This document shows, one piece after another, positions 35,826 through 42,903 of a DNA stretch of 64,000 nt. A model generated the notes under the pieces. The model had not been told where the DNA came from. It did not search any database and saw nothing but the letters and a program-made list of their open reading frames with translations. The position numbers and the translations under genes are program-made. Origin of the DNA: Candidatus Melainabacteria bacterium (GTDB lineage Bacteria > Cyanobacteriota > Vampirovibrionia > Obscuribacterales > Obscuribacteraceae); NCBI GenBank assembly GCA_017307165.1, contig JAFKGK010000003.1:248001-312000 (forward strand), in the 5' to 3' direction. Positions within the stretch are counted from its first letter, which is position 1. Each line of letters opens with the position of its first letter.

Positions 35826-36730
35826 CACACGGCCACCAATTGTGATTTTCTTTCCGGATACACTTCGATCAGTCTCTCCATCCAATAATCTTTGCGTTCT
35901 TTTGCTTTCTCAAAGCCATTTTGGCGTTCCAGTCGATCGTACATCTCAAAAACCAAATCATAAGATGTCGGGCCAAATTTACTGAGATCATATTGGCAAA
36001 ACGTCTTGAGCAGCAGCTCTTCGCCTGCCTTGAGCTCGCCGGCTTGCACCAAGGCCTGGGCTCTATCGATGAGAGTTTCTTTGATCTCTTTGGTCAATTG
36101 TGTCTGGGCAAAGAGACAATCTCCATCAAGCCATTGTTGATCGATGATTGCTTGGAGATTGGCTTCGACATAACAATCCATCATCAAGTGATAGCGCGAA
36201 GTCTGGCCAAAATTGCAGGCCGAGTGAATGGTCTCTTTAGGGTCCAATTTCCAGAGATAGCCCCGTTTGAAATGCACATTTAGTGCTGGGCTGACTATGT
36301 GAGCGTCGGCATTGGTGATGAGAGGCAGGTGCAGCCGATAGCGCGGTACGTCTTCGAGATAGACAAAGTCTCTATGCTCGTGCAAAAAAGTCCCTGGCTC
36401 CAGGCGCAGCATGCGCGAACCCATGACATGAAAGCCCGAGTCCTCGATAAATGATTTGATCGCGGGAAGTCTGTCTAAAAGAGGAGTAGCCTTGGCTTCG
36501 CGACAATCGCGATAATCAAAGTTTTGTTGTTCGCCAGTCGGGTTGATCAAGGTGGCGATTTTCATGCCGTCTGAACCATATTCAGGGTATGGCTCAGAAA
36601 AAAACGAGTCGAGCTCGCAAGCAGGGTCTTGCATCTGAGCTTGCATCCGGTCGAGCAATGCATCATCAACTTTTTTGAGTTGAGATATATAAGTAAGCAA
36701 CTTATCTAGTGCAATATTTTCGAATGCCAT
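35825..36730 (-). CDS. Aspartyl/asparaginyl beta-hydroxylase-like Fe(II)/2OG oxygenase
   Basis: A 301-residue protein with the AspH-type jelly-roll domain at about residues 85-190. Metal ligands are visible as H119-R-D121 (in LHEHRDF) and H169 (in TIHSACN). R179 (in QTSRYHLMMD) is placed to bind 2-oxoglutarate, and RYRLHLPL lies between them as in the family. It should hydroxylate an amino-acid side chain or a free amino acid, using Fe(II), O2 and 2-oxoglutarate. Residues 200-301 form a helical tail of unknown role. It is the first gene of the minus-strand cluster. The 448-base region upstream holds the probable Fur sites. Confidence 0.82.
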   Translation of the reverse strand: MAFENIALDKLLTYISQLKKVDDALLDRMQAQMQDPACELDSFFSEPYPEYGSDGMKIATLINPTGEQQNFDYRDCREAKATPLLDRLPAIKSFIEDSGFHVMGSRMLRLEPGTFLHEHRDFVYLEDVPRYRLHLPLITNADAHIVSPALNVHFKRGYLWKLDPKETIHSACNFGQTSRYHLMMDCYVEANLQAIIDQQWLDGDCLFAQTQLTKEIKETLIDRAQALVQAGELKAGEELLLKTFCQYDLSKFGPTSYDLVFEMYDRLERQNGFEKAKERKDYWMERLIEVYPERKSQLVAV

Positions 36731-36819
36731 TGCCCTACCTCTTGACTTGTCTCCAGAATCAAATATATCTGAAAATTTCTGAAAATGAATTCCGTTTTTT
36801 GATTATGAGAGCGATTAAA

Positions 36820-36834
36820 TGAGAATGTTTGCAT
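36820..36834. promoter_or_regulatory. Candidate Fur-type site, copy A
   Basis: TGAGAATGTTTGCAT repeats, with one base missing, the element TGAGAATGATTTGCAT at 36931-36946. TGAGAAT is the half-site wording of known Fur boxes (TGAGAAT-N-ATTCTCA type). It is about 90 bases upstream of the first gene of the minus-strand cluster and beside its possible promoter. Confidence 0.5.
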
Positions 36835-36911
36835 TAGCTCATCCATCGCTTCGATCCCATGAATCTTGACTCATTGGATTGCCGGAAGGCTGACGACCGG
36901 CTCGATCTTTG

Positions 36912-36939
36912 TCATTCTCAAAATGCTTATTGAGAATGA
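36912..36939. promoter_or_regulatory. Candidate Fur operator: perfect 10-bp dyad
   Basis: TCATTCTCAA (36912-36921) and TTGAGAATGA (36930-36939) are exact inverted copies separated by the 8 bases AATGCTTA. The arms contain GAGAAT/ATTCTC, the hexamer of classical Fur boxes. The dyad lies between the divergent cluster and the BT1 transporter, and a fur gene lies in the cluster, so autoregulated metal-responsive repression is likely. The 8-base spacer is longer than in a standard 7-1-7 Fur box, so two dimers or a related regulator (Zur, Mur) are possible. Confidence 0.65.
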
Positions 36940-37061
36940 TTTGCATCGACTCTTAAAGTCTAATTGCTATTCGTTCGCTTCGCAGCAATTCTTCGATTTA
37001 TGTAAACAGTATGAGCGTGATTTCATCCTGGTGGCGGATGTGGTGCTGTAGCCTGACTCGA

Positions 37062-37146
37062 GACGGGCGACCGTCAATGCCCGATTAAACTGCATCGACA
37101 TTAGCGCAAAATTAGCTAGATAGGCCTACCCTCAGGGGGGGATCTA
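37062..37146 (+). other. Possible structured leader of the transporter mRNA
   Basis: GACGG-GCGA-CCGTC (37062-37075) is a 5-bp stem with a GNRA-type tetraloop. Further on, TAGAT (37117-37121) and ATCTA (37142-37146) enclose a C-rich/G-rich CCC-TCA-GGG element. The stretch ends about 30 bases before the transporter ATG. It does not match a riboswitch class I know; chance pairing is quite possible. Confidence 0.3.
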
Positions 37147-37178
37147 CGCAAACCTTTTGCAAATCTACAAACAAAGAC

Positions 37179-38450
37179 ATGCGCGAACGCAATCTGACTC
37201 TTTTCATTCTTATTTGCTATTTCACCCAGGGTATCTCCCAGCATTTTGCGCTCGCTTCGCAACCTTTGTCTTTCTACTTAAAGACGGGCCTCAATCTGGA
37301 TGCTTTCCAGATCTCTATCATTATGAGTATCTTGATGGCTCCCTGGGTTTTAAAGCCTTTCTTTGGCTTGCTATGCGATTTCTTTCCACTTTTTGGCTAT
37401 CGCCGACTCAGTTATGCCATCGTCTCGGGATGCATGACTCTGGTCGGATGGTCAGCCCTATTTTTGCTGGTCTCACACACTTCAGATTTGTCTCGCTCAT
37501 CGGCACTATGCGTGATACTGCCTTTTTTGCTGATGGCCACTAGCGGCATGGCCTGGTTAACAGCATTGGTTGTAGGTCTATCGAGCGAGATTGCTGATGC
37601 AAAAGACCAGTCTCGCAAATATTTTAGTCTGCAGGGTATTGTTTACTACGGCACCAATATCCCGGCTATGGCTTTGGGCGGTTATCTTTGCCAGCACTGC
37701 GATCCTTATAAGGCAATGTCGCTGGCTGCAATCATTTCTGCTCTACCCTGCCTGATTCTCATTTTTGTTTCTCCTCATCTCTTAAAGAGCCTGGATGCTT
37801 GTGTAGTCAGTGCGAGTGAGAGTCAAAGCAAAGGATCGATGGCGGTCAAAGAGATGAGGGCCGCTCTCTCTCAATTGGCTTTTAATAAGGCTTTTATGCT
37901 GACGCTTGCCTTTCTGGCCTTATGGAATTTTAGTCCGTCTCTCGGCACCAGTCTCTATTTTTTCGAAGTAGACACCTTACACTTCACCCAAGGACAGATT
38001 GGCTACCTGGGGGCTGTGACGTCGGCAGGCATGTTTGTCGGCTCTTTGATATTCAGATGTTTTCTGACAACAAGCTTTCAGTCCAAAAAGAGTCTGTATC
38101 TGCTCATTTGTGTTGGAATGTTATCGACTCTTTCGTATCTTTTGATGGCGACCATTGAAAGTGCCGTCCTGATTGAGTTTTGCCGAGGCATCTGCCAGAT
38201 GATATTTTTGCTTGCACTGTATGGTTTGGCAGCGGATGTTGCACCAAAACGAATAGCAGTCACGGCAATGGCAGTGATCATCTGCTTTTACAACCTTGCC
38301 CAAGAGTTAGGAATATTTTTTGGCGGTTTTCTATTTGCCAAAATATTCGCTCAGTCTCTGCCGCCACTAATAATGGTATCAACCGTCTGCACCGGTCTTT
38401 GTTATGCATTGGTACCAAAGCTTTTGCAGTCTCGACAAGCTGTAAAGTAG
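37179..38450 (+). CDS. BT1/folate-biopterin-type MFS transporter
   Basis: A 423-residue membrane protein with about 12 helices. The segment APWVLKPFFGLLCDFFPLFG followed by YRRLSY is the hallmark of the BT1 (folate-biopterin) transporter family, known from Leishmania, plants and cyanobacteria. Members carry pterins, folates and some other small molecules by proton coupling. It is divergent from the minus-strand biosynthetic cluster and shares its control region, so it may import or export the cluster product or a precursor. The direction of transport cannot be read from the sequence. ATG 37179 is followed at once by the first helix; no strong ribosome site is visible. Confidence 0.82.
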   Translation: MRERNLTLFILICYFTQGISQHFALASQPLSFYLKTGLNLDAFQISIIMSILMAPWVLKPFFGLLCDFFPLFGYRRLSYAIVSGCMTLVGWSALFLLVSHTSDLSRSSALCVILPFLLMATSGMAWLTALVVGLSSEIADAKDQSRKYFSLQGIVYYGTNIPAMALGGYLCQHCDPYKAMSLAAIISALPCLILIFVSPHLLKSLDACVVSASESQSKGSMAVKEMRAALSQLAFNKAFMLTLAFLALWNFSPSLGTSLYFFEVDTLHFTQGQIGYLGAVTSAGMFVGSLIFRCFLTTSFQSKKSLYLLICVGMLSTLSYLLMATIESAVLIEFCRGICQMIFLLALYGLAADVAPKRIAVTAMAVIICFYNLAQELGIFFGGFLFAKIFAQSLPPLIMVSTVCTGLCYALVPKLLQSRQAVK

Positions 38451-38558
38451 TATAAGTATCGATCGATACGCAAAAATCAGCCTCTAGTCAAGGCATGACT
38501 ATATCGCCTGGATACTCTAGAATCTATTAAGGAATCACAGGTATCTGGGGGTAGTTTC

Positions 38559-39446
38559 ATGGATAGCATACTTGCTGAGGCGCAAGCAAAAGAACAAGCC
38601 AGAGAAAAAGAACGAGATCTAACAAAAAAGATCACAGGCAGGATCCGCAAGCGCAACGTAGTGCTCATGCCTCGCGATATGGATGCTCTCCTCGAACTCT
38701 ACCTACATCGGACCGTGTCCAGCAGTCAGTTAGCCAAGCTCTGTTTTGGCGATATCAGCTACGAGACAGCTCGCAAGCGCATGCGCCGCATCCAGCAGGC
38801 TGGCTTTATGGGGTCATCCTCTAGTGGTCGTATGGAGGGGCGGGGCAGACCCGAGTTGATCTATTATTTGACTGCGTCTGGTGCTCGCGCCCTCGAACAA
38901 AATCGTGGCATCAGCTGGGAGTCGATCCCAACTGGTCCGCCCCATACCTATCATAAAGAGCACTTTTTACGTCTTGTCGACATTCGTTTGTCGCTCCTTC
39001 AAGCTCAGGCTCAAGGGCTGATCTCCAATCTGGACTTCACTACAGGTCGCGAGTTTTGGCGTGAGCTCGGCAGTGAAGTCTCCGAAGCAGACGAACAAGC
39101 CGATGCCACCATCAACTTTACTTATATAGGCGAAGAAGCCGGCAGCAATCCAAGAGATCTGCGGATCTTACTCGAGATCGATACCGGCAATTTTAGGCAG
39201 ACTCGTCACTGGGAGCCAAAGATCAAGTCATTTTTGCAGACTGGATATCCTATCTGGGTGGTGACAGGCAGTCAGCCTCGCATCTTGACACTCCGCAAGT
39301 GGACTCAGCCTCTGCTCGAAGAAGCACAAGTAGGACCAGGCAAGTGCGTATTTGCGGTCTATAGCGACATAGTCGAAGCAGGACTGTTTAATGCCCCGTG
39401 GCAGCGCACTGATGGCTCCATCACTAATTTAAGACCAAAATTTTAA
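38559..39446 (+). CDS. Replication-relaxation family winged-helix protein
   Basis: A 295-residue protein. After a charged coiled N-terminus (about 1-25), residues 30-110 form a winged helix: DMDALLELYLHRTVSSSQLA, then YETARKRMRRIQQAGF and a GRGRPELIYYLTASGA wing. This is the layout of the replication-relaxation (Rep-relax) family found on plasmids and integrative elements. The C-terminal half (about 125-295) carries a TYHKEHFLRLVDIRLSL and ILLEIDTGNFRQTRHWEPKI segment. The latter resembles a nuclease-like core with E and D in strands, though this is not proven. It may be linked to the mobile or conjugative functions at the window start. Its stop lies in a 14-bp tandem repeat. Confidence 0.8.
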   Translation: MDSILAEAQAKEQAREKERDLTKKITGRIRKRNVVLMPRDMDALLELYLHRTVSSSQLAKLCFGDISYETARKRMRRIQQAGFMGSSSSGRMEGRGRPELIYYLTASGARALEQNRGISWESIPTGPPHTYHKEHFLRLVDIRLSLLQAQAQGLISNLDFTTGREFWRELGSEVSEADEQADATINFTYIGEEAGSNPRDLRILLEIDTGNFRQTRHWEPKIKSFLQTGYPIWVVTGSQPRILTLRKWTQPLLEEAQVGPGKCVFAVYSDIVEAGLFNAPWQRTDGSITNLRPKF

Positions 39447-39458
39447 GACCAAAATTTT
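39431..39458. repeat. 14-bp perfect tandem duplication at convergent stops
   Basis: AAGACCAAAATTTT occurs twice in a row (39431-39444, 39445-39458). The first copy encodes the last residues of the upstream gene (stop TAA 39444-39446). The second copy ends within the stop codon of the convergent ABC ATPase gene (39457-39459). It also contains the palindrome AAAATTTT. Confidence 0.9.
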
Positions 39459-40461
39459 AGTGAGGCAAAAGATTTTCGGCAAAGTGGCAGGCCGAGCTAT
39501 GGCCAGGCGTAATTTCGCGCAGCAGGGGTAGCTCGGTCTTGCATTTATCTTGGGCCATTGGGCAACGGGTATGAAATGCACAGCCAGAAGGTGGATTGGC
39601 AGGGCTAGGCAGATCGCCTTGCAAGATTACTCGATTGGACTTGTCATAATCAGGATCGGGCACAGGCGCTGCTGAGATCAAGGCTTTGGCGTAAGGATGC
39701 AGAGGACTTTCGTATACTTGATCGCATGGTCCGATCTCAACGATACGTCCTAGATACATCACGGCGATGCGGTCTGAGATATAGCGCACGACATCGAGAT
39801 TGTGAGCAATAAACAAATAGGTGAGATCAAAATCTTTTTTGAGATCCATCAAGAGGTTTAGTATCTGCGCTTGCACACTTACATCCAAAGCGGACACTGG
39901 CTCATCTGCAACTATTAATCTTGGCTTGAGAGCAAGTGCGCGAGCTATGCCGATGCGTTGTCTCTGGCCACCACTAAATTCGTGAGGATAGCGATCGAGC
40001 ATCTCTTTATTGAGGCCGACAAGCTGAATCAAGCGCTCGACTTCCTGGGTCAAGGCCTTTCCTTTGTGCGTCTTGTGTATCTCGAGCGGTTCTGCAAGTA
40101 TTTGTCCGATCGTCATGCGCGGATCGAGCGAGGCATAAGGATTTTGAAAGACGATCTGCATCTCTTTACGATAAGACTTCATCTCTTTTTCGGAGATGTG
40201 CATGATGTCCTTGCCATCGATGATCACTTGTCCAGCGGAGGCAGGTATCAGTCGTAGCATGACGCGCCCAAACGTGGACTTGCCGCATCCGGACTCGCCT
40301 ACAAGACCTAGAGTCTCTCCCTGGCGTATTTCTAGATCGATGCTCTCCACTGCTTTGACTGCACCGACCTGCTTGTTAAAAAAGCCCTTGCGGATCGGAA
40401 AATGCTTGGTCAGACTCTTGATCTGTACGAGAGGTCTATCCGGAGCTTGAGTATTGGTCAT
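39457..40461 (-). CDS. Oligopeptide/dipeptide ABC transporter ATPase (OppF/DppF)
   Basis: A 334-residue ABC ATPase. Walker A GESGCGKST lies near residue 55, the Q-loop in FQNPYASLDPRMTIG, the signature FSGGQRQRIGIARAL, Walker B LIVADEPVSALD, and the H-loop in FIAHNLDVV. The C-terminal oligo-HPY domain has PPSGCAFHTRCPMAQDKC. The Cys residues there often ligate an Fe-S cluster in OppD/DppD relatives. It energises peptide or nickel uptake. No permease, binding protein or partner ATPase is adjacent, so it is an orphan here and must pair with subunits encoded elsewhere. Confidence 0.93.
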   Translation of the reverse strand: MTNTQAPDRPLVQIKSLTKHFPIRKGFFNKQVGAVKAVESIDLEIRQGETLGLVGESGCGKSTFGRVMLRLIPASAGQVIIDGKDIMHISEKEMKSYRKEMQIVFQNPYASLDPRMTIGQILAEPLEIHKTHKGKALTQEVERLIQLVGLNKEMLDRYPHEFSGGQRQRIGIARALALKPRLIVADEPVSALDVSVQAQILNLLMDLKKDFDLTYLFIAHNLDVVRYISDRIAVMYLGRIVEIGPCDQVYESPLHPYAKALISAAPVPDPDYDKSNRVILQGDLPSPANPPSGCAFHTRCPMAQDKCKTELPLLREITPGHSSACHFAENLLPH

Positions 40462-40504
40462 CTAAGAGAAAGCCCTTTTGCTTGTGACTTTCTATTGTAA
40501 ATGC

Positions 40505-40858
40505 TCAGCGGATCTTGGTGCTCAAGAGATTGAGCTTTTGACCCAGTCGAGATAAAAAGCCCTGGATCTCTTCTTGGTTTTCGGAGCGGGTCACGCCTTT
40601 GATGCGGCTACGAATCAAGTCCTGCGGCGTGTTGATGTCATGACTAAAATCTTGCGGTGCCCATTCTTGAGTGATTGCACGGTCGTCAGCATGCCTATCG
40701 CGCGTGGCAAATTGGAAGGCTTTGCGACTCTTGTCCGCATCATATCCTCCCCATGGATTGCCCTTGATGCGATAGGGCTTAGGCTCGCGCAGAAACACAT
40801 ACCAAAAAACCGTATATAAGATGGCTAACTCGATGGCGATGATTACGTATGCAAGCAT
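40505..40858 (-). CDS. Small single-helix membrane protein, hypothetical
   Basis: A 117-residue protein with one membrane helix at the very N-terminus (about 1-20, MLAYVIIAIELAILYTVFWY), then a basic, polar cytoplasmic part. No family is recognised. It lies 43 bases upstream of the OppF-type gene on the same strand, and no promoter is evident between them, so the two may be co-transcribed in the order ATPase then small protein. A role as an anchor or accessory of a transporter is conceivable but unsupported. Confidence 0.6.
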   Translation of the reverse strand: MLAYVIIAIELAILYTVFWYVFLREPKPYRIKGNPWGGYDADKSRKAFQFATRDRHADDRAITQEWAPQDFSHDINTPQDLIRSRIKGVTRSENQEEIQGFLSRLGQKLNLLSTKIR

Positions 40859-41251
40859 GATCTAGCTCCACGGCCCACAGGGCCTAGAGAAGGGGTTCCA
40901 TTTTTGAGGCGGACAGAGAGGGATGTTGTTCCTGAATGCAAAGACGAGATATCTTATTTCTGAGGGAACAATCTCGAAATAGGACATGAACTAAATGAAG
41001 AAGCTTTAGCGTGCAAATATTCTAACGAATCGTCACAAAAAGAAAAGCATTTTCTCATAAAAATCAGGATGTCAAGCGATTAATTGTGGCAGTTGGGGTA
41101 CCGGTCAAAAATCTAGCAATAAGGGGGCATAAGCCTGGTAGTAAAGAGAACCGTACTCTTTTAACTCAGCCAAATGAGGCGGAGGTAAGGGTCTTAGCCG
41201 AGCATCAGGATGAAGCGGCTATAATTTTTGGGCTATATAAAGGAAAAAAAA
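40859..41251. promoter_or_regulatory. Divergent intergenic region, no gene seen
   Basis: About 390 bases between a minus-strand small membrane protein and a plus-strand dehydrogenase. The second half is A+T-rich. A 7-bp inverted repeat TTGTTCC (40926-40932) / GGAACAA (40975-40981) with a 42-base spacer is present. I find no tRNA-like cloverleaf, long frame or known riboswitch. Confidence 0.4.
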
Positions 41252-42496
41252 TTGGACTCAAATAGCGGGCTTGCAAAGCAAAAAATTGCAGTGGTGGGTG
41301 CTGGCACAATGGGATCCTCTATAGCCGTGGCATTTGCTGGAGCCGGTCACCAGGTCCTTCTCAAAGATGCCGATCAGGCCGCGCTCGATAGGGGGGCAGC
41401 TAATCTCGATCGGATCTTTGCTCAAAAGCGCAAAAGGGGACTTTCTGAGCAAGATGCACAAATCGAGCGCGATAACATCAGTCTAGTCCTGGATTATGCT
41501 GATTTTGCCTCTGTCGACTTCGTTGTCGAGGCGGCATTCGAGACTCTTGAGGTCAAGCAAAAGATCTTTCAAGAGTTGGACGAGTGCTGTCATCTCGATG
41601 CGGTCCTGGCCACAAATACTTCAAGCTTGCCGATCAGTCGCATAGCCTCCTTCACAAGAAGGCAGGACAAAGTCGTCGGTATGCATTTTTTCAATCCCGC
41701 TCACGTGATGCGACTAGTAGAGGTTATACCTGGTCTGGACACTAGCCACGAAACCGTGCGGGCTACTCTTGATCTGGCTAGCGGACTCGGCAAGCTGGCA
41801 GTGCGCGTCGAAGAATGCGCGAGCTTTTTGGTCAATCGACTGCTGGGGCGCTATATGAATGAATCTCTATGGGCACTGCAGGACGGCTTGGGCAGCGTTG
41901 AGGAGATCGACAAGGCTGCGTGCGATTTTTTGATGCCTATGGGACCACTTGCTCTGAGAGATATGAATGGAGCCGATATCGGCTTATCTGTGGCGACCTA
42001 CAACTTTAAAGAGTATGGCGACCGTTACATGGTCCCAGAGATTTTGTCTTTGATGGTGAGGGAAAATCTGCTGGGGCAAAAGACCATGGGTGGTTTTTAT
42101 GCCTATGATCCGGAGACAAGAAAGCGCAATGGCGAAAATCCAGCACTTAAGCCTCTTTTACGAAGTATACCGGGACATGATGAATGGACCATCCACTCGA
42201 GCTATAACCTAGATAAGGCTCCAGATCTCTTTTTGCCCATGATCAACGAGACTTTTTTGATTATGCAAGAGCGAATATGCAAGCCTGAGGACATTGATAG
42301 CGCTATGACAGCTGGCATCGGCATGCGTGAAGGACCATTGGCCCTCGCCTGCAAAATCGGTCTCAAAGAGGTCTTGCGCAAGCTCGAAAGTGCCTTTGAA
42401 GCCGGCCTGGGTGCCGGAGATAAAAGGTATGAGAGATTTCGTCCGGCCCCGTTGTTAAAACGCTTTGTCTGGGCTGGTCGGACATACATATTGTGA
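41252..42496 (+). CDS. 3-hydroxyacyl-CoA dehydrogenase
   Basis: A 414-residue dehydrogenase of the FadB/HBD type, which oxidises 3-hydroxyacyl-CoA to 3-ketoacyl-CoA with NAD+. The Rossmann site IAVVGAGTMGSSIAVAFAGAG lies at the N-terminus. The catalytic segment VVGMHFFNPAHVMRLVEVI contains the conserved His-Asn pair, and CASFLVNRLLGRYMNES and the following 3HCDH C-terminal domain appear once clearly and once more weakly (about 300-400). The start is TTG 41252, because AAAGGA lies 7 bases upstream; a TTG at 41228 is less good. No other beta-oxidation gene is adjacent. The tandem C-terminal domain allows a FadB-like arrangement without the hydratase half. Confidence 0.88.
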   Translation: MDSNSGLAKQKIAVVGAGTMGSSIAVAFAGAGHQVLLKDADQAALDRGAANLDRIFAQKRKRGLSEQDAQIERDNISLVLDYADFASVDFVVEAAFETLEVKQKIFQELDECCHLDAVLATNTSSLPISRIASFTRRQDKVVGMHFFNPAHVMRLVEVIPGLDTSHETVRATLDLASGLGKLAVRVEECASFLVNRLLGRYMNESLWALQDGLGSVEEIDKAACDFLMPMGPLALRDMNGADIGLSVATYNFKEYGDRYMVPEILSLMVRENLLGQKTMGGFYAYDPETRKRNGENPALKPLLRSIPGHDEWTIHSSYNLDKAPDLFLPMINETFLIMQERICKPEDIDSAMTAGIGMREGPLALACKIGLKEVLRKLESAFEAGLGAGDKRYERFRPAPLLKRFVWAGRTYIL

Positions 42497-42498
42497 TG

Positions 42499-42600
42499 CT
42501 AGATATCGGTCAGTTCGCCGCCCACGTTAAACCTATCGTTGATCCACATGGCGAGTAGTGAACCGATCAAAGTAACTGAGAGACCTAATGCGTATTCCAT
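42499..42600 (-). CDS. Possible 33-residue membrane miniprotein
   Basis: An ATG at 42600 (minus strand) opens a 33-codon frame ending TAG at 42499. The product would be one hydrophobic helix (residues 5-20, GLSVTLIGSLLAMW) with a charged end. It lies 3 bases past the stop of the convergent dehydrogenase. The ribosome site is weak, so it may be chance. No family can be named. Confidence 0.3.
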   Translation of the reverse strand: MEYALGLSVTLIGSLLAMWINDRFNVGGELTDI

Positions 42601-42903
42601 AAATGTCTTATGAAAAGCCTATAGCGGGGTTGACCTTCTGGTTTTGCTAGCGACAGATAATCTGCCTTTTAGTTCCAGCAACTAGGGGCAGTTTAACCCG
42701 ACCATATGCAAATAAGACCGCGGCTCAACATTGATTTTATTAATGGGTGACTCTGGGTATTTTTAAAATGAGTGGGTGTGGATTCGGACTCATTCAACTA
42801 TCGTAATATCGCTTATTGTTTAGTCCGATAGCCGCTTTAGAGTAAGATTTACACAGACTTCTAAACGGAACTTAATTTTTTTACTCGCGTCAAATTATCA
42901 ACT
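42601..42903. other. Intergenic stretch upstream of the glycine-zipper TPR gene
   Basis: About 300 A+T-rich bases. It presumably contains the promoter of the downstream TPR gene (TTGTTTAGTCCGATAG- and AAGATTTAC-like boxes near 42817-42850). No RNA gene or repeat stands out. Confidence 0.3.

Larger units (their letters stand above)
36731..37178. promoter_or_regulatory. Divergent control region between the cluster and the transporter
   Basis: This 448-base gap drives two divergent units. On the minus strand a possible promoter reads TTCATT (36784-36789) then TATATT (36762-36767) with 16 bases between. On the plus side TTGAGA (36930-36935) could serve as a -35 box inside the dyad. It also holds two copies of a TGAGAATG(A)TTTGCAT element and, near the transporter, sequences able to fold (see separate entries). 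I see no convincing gene here: a 61-codon plus-strand reading at 36866-37051 overlaps the operator and has no family features. Confidence 0.65.

Noticed and set aside
36866..37051. A 61-codon plus-strand frame between the cluster and transporter
   Set aside because: It overlaps the palindromic operator and has no ribosome site or recognisable feature.
24418..38450. Calling the cluster a staphyloferrin-type siderophore pathway outright
   Set aside because: SbnA-, SbnH- and SbnI-like parts are suggestive, but no IucA/IucC-type synthetase, SbnB dehydrogenase or receptor is present.
40926..40981. 7-bp inverted repeat with a 42-base spacer as a regulatory RNA
   Set aside because: The arms are short and far apart; such a pair is expected by chance.
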